The notes under the pieces were generated by a model. The model ran no database searches, was not told the DNA's origin, and saw nothing but the letters and a program-made list of their open reading frames with translations. From an uncultured Acetatifactor sp. (GTDB lineage: Bacteria; Bacillota; Clostridia; Lachnospirales; Lachnospiraceae): a stretch of 37,921 nucleotides of DNA. A program made the translations under genes and the position numbers. Location of the stretch: positions 1 to 37,921 of the forward strand of contig CAJUFI010000044.1 in the NCBI GenBank assembly GCA_910585665.1, given 5' to 3'. Shown piece after piece: positions 32,223-37,921 of this stretch (position 1 is its first letter; the number at the start of each line of letters is the position of its first letter).

Positions 32223-34091
32223 TCAATCCTGTTTCGGCAGATAAGTCGGCACGATGCGCCGGATATGCTCCCGGATGTCGTCCGGCTCCAGGGCCACGTA
32301 GTCCTTCAGCTCCTCCAGCTGCCTCATGAACCGTTCTTCGTCTATCTCAATGGGTTGTCCAATGTGAATCATTTTATTGGCGGTGTCCTTCATTCCCTCT
32401 TCCGCCATCAGCATCTCCTCGTACAGCTTCTCCCCTGGGCGAAGCCCCGTGAAGCGGATTTCGATGTCCTCGCCCACCTTGTACCCAGACAGCTTGATCA
32501 GATTCTGCGCCAGATCCAGGATTTTCACCGGCTCTCCCATGTCCAGCACGAAAATCTCGCCCCCTTTGGCGTAAGCCCCCGCCTGCAGCACCAGCGACAC
32601 CGCCTCCTGAATGGTCATGAAATAGCGGATGATATTGGGATCCGTCACCGTCACCGGCCCGCCCGCCGCAATCTGGTGCTTGAACAAGGGAATCACGCTT
32701 CCGTTGCTGCCCAGCACGTTTCCGAACCGCACTGCCACGAATTCTGTCCGGGAATGCTTATTATACGTCTGTATAATCATCTCGCAGACACGCTTTGTGG
32801 CCCCCATGATATTGGTGGGGTTCACCGCCTTGTCCGTGGAAATCATGACGAACCGTTTCACTTTCCACTTGTCCGCCGCCTGGACCACCTTCCAGGTGCC
32901 CAGGATATTGTTCTTCACCGCCTCATTGGGGCTGTCCTCCATCAAAGGCACATGCTTGTGGGCTGCGGCATGGTAGACGATTTCCGGGCGGTAGGTGCTG
33001 AAAATCTGCTCCATGCGATTGGTGTTCCGCACAGAGGCAATGAGCACTTCCAGGTTCAGTTCCGGATATTTCCGCACCAGCTCCTGCTGGATGTCATAGG
33101 CATTGTTCTCGTAAATGTCCAGGATGATCAGCTGCCTGGGCTGGTGCTCCGCAATCTGCCTGCACAGCTCGCTGCCGATGGAACCGCCCCCGCCTGTCAC
33201 CATCACCACTTTGCCGCCCACATATCCCATGACTTCGTCTATATTGATCTTAATGGGTTCCCTGCCCAGCAGATCCTCTATCTCCACCTCCTGGAGCTTG
33301 GAGACGGACACATCGCCGTTGAGCAGCTGGTAAGTCCCGGGGATGGCCCGGAGCTTGCAGCCTGTCTCCTTGCAGATGTCCAGAATCTCCTTCCTCACCT
33401 GGCGGTTGGCGGAAGGGATGGCGAAGATAATCTCGTCAATCCCGTATTCCTGCACCGCGTCCACAATCCTGTCCCTTCCCCCAACGATGGGAATCCCCCG
33501 CAGAAGCTTCCCATGGCAGCCCGGCTGGTCATCGATGATGCACCTCACCCGCAGGTTGATGTACTGGCTCATCTCGATTTCCTTCAAAATCACGTCCGCC
33601 GCCGCTCCTGCGCCAATCACCATCACATTGACCCTGGGGGCCGTGCCGAACATGCTGTTCCGCTTTGAATTCATAATGCGCATAATGCGGTAACTGAATC
33701 GAATGCAGCAGGTCAGTGCGAACAAAAAGAACCAATACAGGACATAGTAGCTCCTGGGCATCTTCCATCCAGTGACATAACACAGGATGACCTGGGCCGC
33801 CGCCGCGCAGCTGGTAGCGAAGGCAATATTGATCATTTCCGTAGCGCTGGCATAACGCCACACGCTTCTATATAGTTTCCATACAACGAAAAAGAACAGG
33901 GTAATCGCAATGGTGAACGGAAGAATGTTCTCATACCTTTCCAAATAATGAGCCGGTATTTCTTTAAAGCTGAATTCGAACCGCAGATAAATCGACGCAA
34001 AAGAGGCCACCACCACTGCCATGATATCCATCAAAACCAGGGCAATGATTCGATTCATTGGTATTTTCAGGAAATCGGTGTTTTTCTTCAT
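32223..34091 (-). CDS. PglF/CapD-like membrane UDP-GlcNAc 4,6-dehydratase
   Basis: About 622 residues. Four N-terminal helices (residues ~15-135) are followed by a first Rossmann-like domain (VMVIGAGAAADVIL), then the catalytic short-chain dehydrogenase domain with VMVTGGGGSIGSELCRQI. The active-site segment STDKAVNPTNIMGATKR has Met for the usual Tyr, as in PglF/FlaA1-type dehydratases. It makes UDP-4-keto-6-deoxy-GlcNAc for the aminotransferase. The start is ATG 34091 or GTG 34094; GGGAGA lies 11-14 bases upstream. It is the first gene of the main block and follows two promoters. Confidence 0.92.
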   Translation of the reverse strand: MKKNTDFLKIPMNRIIALVLMDIMAVVVASFASIYLRFEFSFKEIPAHYLERYENILPFTIAITLFFFVVWKLYRSVWRYASATEMINIAFATSCAAAAQVILCYVTGWKMPRSYYVLYWFFLFALTCCIRFSYRIMRIMNSKRNSMFGTAPRVNVMVIGAGAAADVILKEIEMSQYINLRVRCIIDDQPGCHGKLLRGIPIVGGRDRIVDAVQEYGIDEIIFAIPSANRQVRKEILDICKETGCKLRAIPGTYQLLNGDVSVSKLQEVEIEDLLGREPIKINIDEVMGYVGGKVVMVTGGGGSIGSELCRQIAEHQPRQLIILDIYENNAYDIQQELVRKYPELNLEVLIASVRNTNRMEQIFSTYRPEIVYHAAAHKHVPLMEDSPNEAVKNNILGTWKVVQAADKWKVKRFVMISTDKAVNPTNIMGATKRVCEMIIQTYNKHSRTEFVAVRFGNVLGSNGSVIPLFKHQIAAGGPVTVTDPNIIRYFMTIQEAVSLVLQAGAYAKGGEIFVLDMGEPVKILDLAQNLIKLSGYKVGEDIEIRFTGLRPGEKLYEEMLMAEEGMKDTANKMIHIGQPIEIDEERFMRQLEELKDYVALEPDDIREHIRRIVPTYLPKQD

Positions 34092-34140
34092 CACAGACGT
34101 TACGCTCTCCCTTTCTCAAGATACTTCCGTCAACTTGTAT

Positions 34141-34169
34141 ATTCTATCACTCATTCCTCAAATAAGCAA
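34141..34169 (-). promoter_or_regulatory. Proximal promoter of the main glycan operon
   Basis: TTGCTT (34169-34164), a 17-base spacer and TAGAAT (34146-34141) on the minus strand, about 45 bases before the PglF-like start. Confidence 0.45.
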
Positions 34170-34313
34170 CCTGTTCCACCCAGACTTTTCCGTTTTGAAT
34201 GTTCTTGCTTTCCATCTTTATATTAACCCGTGACGCTTTCATTTATTTATATCACAGGCCATCCTTCAATCCCTTTGCCAACATAACTATTTTTCCTGTA
34301 AATGAATGGTAGA

Positions 34314-34342
34314 ATTATACAATATATCATAAATAAAGTCAA
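34314..34342 (-). promoter_or_regulatory. Distal promoter of the main glycan operon
   Basis: TTGACT (34342-34337), a 17-base spacer and consensus TATAAT (34319-34314) on the minus strand. The leader to the PglF-like start would be about 215 bases. This is the best promoter at the head of the 24-kb block. It lies just beyond the terminator of the lipoprotein gene. The rest of 34095-34382 shows no gene. Confidence 0.8.
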
Positions 34343-34382
34343 TTGCCAGCAAACCCGGCCAGCAAACCATTTCTGCCTCCGC

Positions 34383-34418
34383 AAAAAGGACTCCCAGGGT
34401 TCCCTACCTGAAAGTCCT
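34383..34418 (-). terminator. Intrinsic terminator after the lipoprotein gene
   Basis: AGGACT (34418-34413) pairs with AGTCCT (34392-34387) with an inner CAGG/CCTG helix, followed on the minus strand by five T. It separates the lipoprotein unit from the glycan operon. Confidence 0.7.
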
Positions 34419-34467
34419 CTTGTCCGGAAAATGCATTAATGTTTATTTTCTATCGCATTTTCGTTCC

Positions 34468-35550
34468 CTACATCAAATCCGGCGACCACTCAATATCCGT
34501 ATCCCCTTCCGATGGTTCCGGTGTCGGCGCAGGAGTCGGCTGCGGCGTAGGAGCCGGAGTCGGCTGCGGCGTGGGCTGGGGTGCCGGCTGCGGCGTGGGC
34601 TGGGGTGCCGGCTGCGGCGTAGGCTGGGGTGCCGGCTGCGGCGTAGGCTGGGGTGCCGGCTGCGGCGTGGGCTTCGGGGTCGCCGCGGGCTTCGGGGTCG
34701 CCGCGGGCTTCGGGGTCGCCGCGGGCTTCGGGGTCGCTTCAGGGCTTTCCGTAGGCGCAGGGCTCTCGGTGTCTGTAGGAGCCTGGCTTGCCTCAGGAGC
34801 CGTCGTGGGCTCCCCCGCCTCGTCGAACCATGCGGTGTCCGTCTCATACACAAAGTTCTCCCGGTTCGTCCACATATCGAACACATCCCCAGGCGCACCG
34901 GCATACTCGGATTTCGTGTATTCTCCCACAACGGTTCCCGCCGCATAGGAACCCTGCTCCCTCCGGATGTGCCCGGTAGTGCCGTTCATCTGCCATATCT
35001 CGAAAGCGCCGTCATATTTCCCGTCCGCCAGCCCTGTCTGCAGCATCCATATGGCACCGTCCTCATGTTTCAGCACCAGCACCTTTCCCTCCTGGCCCGG
35101 ATAGAACACATTGACAGATACCTTGCCCTCCATGTCCAGTCCCACCTGCACAGAGAGCAGCATCTCCCCGCCCCTCTGCAGCACATAATTCCGGCTGCCC
35201 TCATACAGCTCTCGGGACATGGTCTCCAGCCAGGCGGCATCGCTCACCAGATGGATGCCCTCCCCCAGATACTCCGGAATCTCCAGATTCCGCTGCAGGT
35301 CCGTCATGGCTTCCAGCACCTGGGCCTGCCCCTCCGGAGTCAAATCGCCCGTCAGGTACTGCAGCGAAATCTCATCCGCCAGCTCTTCCCCCGGTCCCTC
35401 CTCAGGGGAAGTGTCATCATCCATGGCCACCATCTCCAGGGTGTTGAGCGTCTTTTCGTCCATGGCCGCTTCACTGCCGTCCCCGCATGCCGCCAGCATG
35501 GCCAGGGGCAGAATGCAGACAGCCGCTCTATATATCCACTTTCTAACCAT
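34468..35550 (-). CDS. Lipoprotein with a proline-rich tandem-repeat tail
   Basis: 360 residues. The signal peptide ends in the lipobox LAAC with Cys at residue 22, so it should be lipid-anchored on the outer membrane face. Residues ~23-245 form an acidic domain with no family I recognise. From about residue 250 the tail is low complexity: ATPKPA units, then PTPQPAPQ units, then PTPAPTPEP. Such Pro-rich tails typically span the cell wall. The final ~12 residues (SEGDTDIEWSPDLM) are acidic. AGGAGA precedes the ATG. It follows the autolysin gene and ends in a terminator, so it is probably cotranscribed with the autolysin rather than with the glycan operon. Confidence 0.85.
   Translation of the reverse strand: MVRKWIYRAAVCILPLAMLAACGDGSEAAMDEKTLNTLEMVAMDDDTSPEEGPGEELADEISLQYLTGDLTPEGQAQVLEAMTDLQRNLEIPEYLGEGIHLVSDAAWLETMSRELYEGSRNYVLQRGGEMLLSVQVGLDMEGKVSVNVFYPGQEGKVLVLKHEDGAIWMLQTGLADGKYDGAFEIWQMNGTTGHIRREQGSYAAGTVVGEYTKSEYAGAPGDVFDMWTNRENFVYETDTAWFDEAGEPTTAPEASQAPTDTESPAPTESPEATPKPAATPKPAATPKPAATPKPTPQPAPQPTPQPAPQPTPQPAPQPTPQPAPQPTPQPTPAPTPQPTPAPTPEPSEGDTDIEWSPDLM
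34562..34741. repeat. Coding tandem repeats: four 24-base and four 18-base units
   Basis: The 24-base units (34562, 34586, 34610, 34634) encode PAPQPTPQ and differ only at one wobble base. The 18-base units (34670, 34688, 34706, 34724) encode ATPKPA, the last one diverged. Near-identity at synonymous sites suggests recent expansion by slippage. Confidence 0.85.
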
Positions 35551-35676
35551 AAATTTTTCTCCTATCCAATATCAATCGCCTCCTGCCGGGATATGATCCG
35601 CCCCCGCAGAACCTCAGGTCCGTCCCTTCTCCGTTCCGACATCTTGCCGCGAACGTCCGATGCCTTTCTTCCACCG

Positions 35677-37921
35677 TCATCTCACCGCTTCGATGCCCTC
35701 CTGGATGCCGGAAGGCTTCAGGGCATCCGCATCGCCAATCAGCTTCTTCAGGAACTCATAGGATGCCGAGCCCTCCGGATAACTGCCGATTTCTATCAGC
35801 TGTTTCGCCAGGTCATAGATGCTCCTGGCCCTGGCAGGCCCGTATATCGTCACCTGGGTACCGTTCTTCTCCAGCACGGCATAGCCCCGGAAAGCGAACT
35901 CCGTCTGATACTGCTCCACCGGAAGCCCTACCAGCACCGAGGTGAAACGGTATCTTCCGTCCACTGTCTCGAACACCACATCCTGGGGCTTACCGTTTGC
36001 GCCCACCCCGTAAGATACGCCGGAAGATACCTTCTCCCCGCCCTTCACCATAGGATACTTGTCCATATTGGCCTGGTTCATGACCAAAGTCCCGTACTCC
36101 TTCAGCCGGTAACCGTCCACGCCCCCTGCGGTCAGCTGCGCCCGCAGGGCAGCGGAGATGCCTGTCTTGAACCGAATGCCCGTCTTGCCGGTGACCCGGA
36201 TGGAGAAACCGTGGTAAGTCAGCAGATCTTCCAGCCCCGGCTGCGCCGCAGCCGTATACACCGTCCCATTATGGCTCAGGCTCCATACATACATGCCTGT
36301 GGGCACACCGGAGTCATTGTATTTATATACCACAGCCGTACTGGCTTTCGTGTCAGGAGCCACCGCAATCAGGCTTCCGTTCCGCACTTCCCCCGCGCAA
36401 GCCACGCCGTCCAGCCACACCGTGGCGTCGCTGTAGCCCGCCGGCAGCTTCAGGACCACATCCGTGGAAACCTCCGGTATGCCGCAGGGCGTCCCCGGCA
36501 TGTTCTCATACACCGGGATTTTGAACACAAAAGCGCTTCCCAGCGCACCGGCCTCCTTGTACAGGTTCTTGATGGTCAGCGCCTCCGAGGTAGGGGCCGA
36601 AATGTTCTGCATGTACTGATGATTGTATGTATTGTTGGGGGTCACATTGAATTTCTCCAAATACAGGGTGTCCTGTCCCCGCTTAATATAGTTGGCCGAA
36701 ATCACATTCGTGCCGCCCCGGATGGATTTCTCCGCATCCGTCCACCCTTTGCTCTTGGCGTACTTCAGGCCGCTCTCGATGACCTCCTTGTCCGTCTGCC
36801 CGCTGGCGCTTATGTTAAAATAATTATAATATCCCTCATAGCCCGGGTAGGTTCCGGAAATCAGCTGGGACGTCCCCTGCCCCTGCTCCTGGATCACCCT
36901 GGACGCCAGGTGGAAAGGGCTGACCCCTTCCTCTCTTCCGATGTTGTAGAACAGTTGCGCGTAAGTCTTGGAAGTCCCCGGCGCCGGGGCGCTGCTCTTC
37001 ATAAAGGAGTTGCTCTTGTCCAGAAAAGAGGTCACCACCTCCTGCGTGTGGTACGTTTCATTGAAGGTCAGCTGTTCGAACTGGAAAATGGCATTCTCCG
37101 TCAGGCTGTTCCTGGGATCCATGTACAGCTTCAGGGCAGCCTCCGAGGAGTAGTACCAGTTCCCCTGATCGTAGAGGCCCTGTTTCGCCCATTCCGGAAA
37201 CGTCTTGTACACCAGGCTCCTGCCGCCCTGGAGTTCATTATATATCACCGTGTCCCAGTCCAGATTGGTCTTCATCACCACAAAAATCCAGTTAGGATGC
37301 TGTTCCTTCAGCGCGTTCAGCGCCGGACGGTAGCTTTCCGGGAATTGTTCGATGTCGGCGTAGGATGCCCGCTCGCCGTCGACGGCGTAGGTGGACGCAG
37401 CCAGGTTCAGGCCATACTGCTCCTCCCATTCCAGAAAACGCTCGTCCGAACTGGCCAGATACAGGCGGGGGACATAACCGTACACATCCGTCCCCTGATA
37501 ATCCAGCCGCACATAATGCCAGACTTCCATGTCCTGATCCACATACAGATCCAGGATGTTCACCATCTGGCCGCTGAGGACAGTGACAGCCGCATCGCTC
37601 CCATAGGAAGGCGATACGCGGACCGGATATTCATCGTTCAAATAGACCAGTGCCATGATGTCCCTCTGGGCGGCAATCTGCGTCAACGCTTCCCCGGCCA
37701 TTTGTATCCAGTCTTCCGTCTCCTCGTCCAGATTCCCCGCCGTGCGCACAGGCCCCTCTCCGGCCCGGTTCCCCGACCGGGACGCACCGTCCGCCCCGCC
37801 GGACGCTCCTGTCCCGGCTTCACCTTCCAGTCCGCTTCCCGACTCCGTCCCGGACGCGCTGTCAAACCCGCTTCCCGACTCCGTCCCAGACGCGCTGTCC
37901 AGCCCGCTTCCCGATTCCGTC
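35677..37921 (-). CDS. Secreted N-acetylglucosaminidase-like autolysin, 5' end outside the window
   Basis: The frame stays open to the window edge, so the start and signal peptide are missing and a GTG at 37749 is not the true start. The visible part begins with a Ser/Gly-rich linker of three TESGSG(L/F)DSASG-type units. An SH3-like domain follows (ALVYLNDEYPVRVSPSYGSD to YVPRLYL). Then comes a glucosaminidase domain with GVSPFHLASRVIQEQGQG (catalytic Glu candidate) and the YNYFNISASG segment of LytD/LytG-type enzymes. The C-terminal ~250 residues carry beta-rich modules I do not recognise. It would cut peptidoglycan glycan strands, consistent with wall remodelling for surface polysaccharide. 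The lipoprotein gene follows after 126 bases with no terminator seen. Confidence 0.85.
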   Translation of the reverse strand, partial: TESGSGLDSASGTESGSGFDSASGTESGSGLEGEAGTGASGGADGASRSGNRAGEGPVRTAGNLDEETEDWIQMAGEALTQIAAQRDIMALVYLNDEYPVRVSPSYGSDAAVTVLSGQMVNILDLYVDQDMEVWHYVRLDYQGTDVYGYVPRLYLASSDERFLEWEEQYGLNLAASTYAVDGERASYADIEQFPESYRPALNALKEQHPNWIFVVMKTNLDWDTVIYNELQGGRSLVYKTFPEWAKQGLYDQGNWYYSSEAALKLYMDPRNSLTENAIFQFEQLTFNETYHTQEVVTSFLDKSNSFMKSSAPAPGTSKTYAQLFYNIGREEGVSPFHLASRVIQEQGQGTSQLISGTYPGYEGYYNYFNISASGQTDKEVIESGLKYAKSKGWTDAEKSIRGGTNVISANYIKRGQDTLYLEKFNVTPNNTYNHQYMQNISAPTSEALTIKNLYKEAGALGSAFVFKIPVYENMPGTPCGIPEVSTDVVLKLPAGYSDATVWLDGVACAGEVRNGSLIAVAPDTKASTAVVYKYNDSGVPTGMYVWSLSHNGTVYTAAAQPGLEDLLTYHGFSIRVTGKTGIRFKTGISAALRAQLTAGGVDGYRLKEYGTLVMNQANMDKYPMVKGGEKVSSGVSYGVGANGKPQDVVFETVDGRYRFTSVLVGLPVEQYQTEFAFRGYAVLEKNGTQVTIYGPARARSIYDLAKQLIEIGSYPEGSASYEFLKKLIGDADALKPSGIQEGIEAVR
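37814..37921. repeat. 36-base coding repeats in the autolysin linker
   Basis: About three units of 36 bases encode a 12-residue Ser/Gly/Asp motif (TESGSGLDSASG type), the outermost cut by the window edge. The array may continue beyond the window. It forms a flexible linker before the SH3-like domain. Confidence 0.7.

Noticed and set aside
34562..34741. CRISPR-like array
   Set aside because: The units are contiguous with no spacers and encode a Pro-rich tail in frame.
34439..34948. Plus-strand Gly/Val-rich repeat protein
   Set aside because: It is the antisense of the Pro-rich tail of the lipoprotein, has no ribosome binding site and lacks a signal peptide.

Overview
This window looks like a cell-surface polysaccharide (capsule or exopolysaccharide) locus from a Gram-positive member of the Clostridia, most plausibly Lachnospiraceae-like. 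The reasons are strong AGGAGG-type ribosome binding sites, sigma-A promoters, a BlaI/M56 regulatory pair, an EpsG-type polymerase, Wzz without an outer-membrane exporter, Spo0A-like boxes, a lipoprotein with a proline-rich wall-spanning tail, and a secreted glucosaminidase. The assignment rests on gene content only. Nearly everything is on the minus strand, so genes are read from right to left.

Right end (34.4-37.9 kb): a secreted N-acetylglucosaminidase-like autolysin cut by the window edge, then a lipoprotein with a tandem-repeat Pro-rich tail, closed by a terminator. Main glycan block (10.4-34.3 kb): two sigma-A promoters near 34.2-34.3 kb lead into a PglF-like dehydratase, an O-antigen ligase/polymerase-like protein, a PglE/EpsN-like aminotransferase, an initiating phosphoglycosyl transferase, three GT2 and two GT4 glycosyltransferases, a UDP-sugar dehydrogenase, a Wzx flippase, a tandem pair of DegT-type aminotransferases, an LpxD-like acyltransferase, and an EpsG-type polymerase. 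After a 540-base gap with its own promoters come CapE-CapF-CapG (UDP-N-acetyl-L-fucosamine synthesis) and a Wzz-like copolymerase with a degenerate kinase domain. Many genes overlap or abut, so they look like one or two long operons.

Regulatory island (4.4-10.3 kb): one plus-strand two-TM protein of unknown function, an XRE repressor, a small coiled-coil protein, BlaI, a secreted Cys/His-rich protein, an M56 (BlaR1-type) membrane protease whose outer domain resembles that secreted protein, a structured non-coding stretch, and a 26-residue TxpA/Hol_Tox-like toxin with a possible antisense RNA. Left block (0-4.7 kb): a duplicated promoter and attenuator module with Spo0A-like boxes drives glf (UDP-galactofuranose), manC (GDP-mannose) and a PseC-like aminotransferase.

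Two identical ~100-bp MITE-like elements in the same orientation lie at 2.9 and 29.0 kb and bracket 26 kb of the locus. Taken together the genes could supply UDP-FucNAc, UDP-Galf, GDP-Man, a UDP-HexNAc uronic acid and one or two amino-deoxy sugars, assemble them on undecaprenyl phosphate, and flip and polymerise the unit by a Wzx/Wzy route. The least ordinary items are the aminotransferase paralogue lacking its PLP lysine, the protease/secreted-protein shared domain, the twin 0A-box promoters, the MITE pair and the small toxin.
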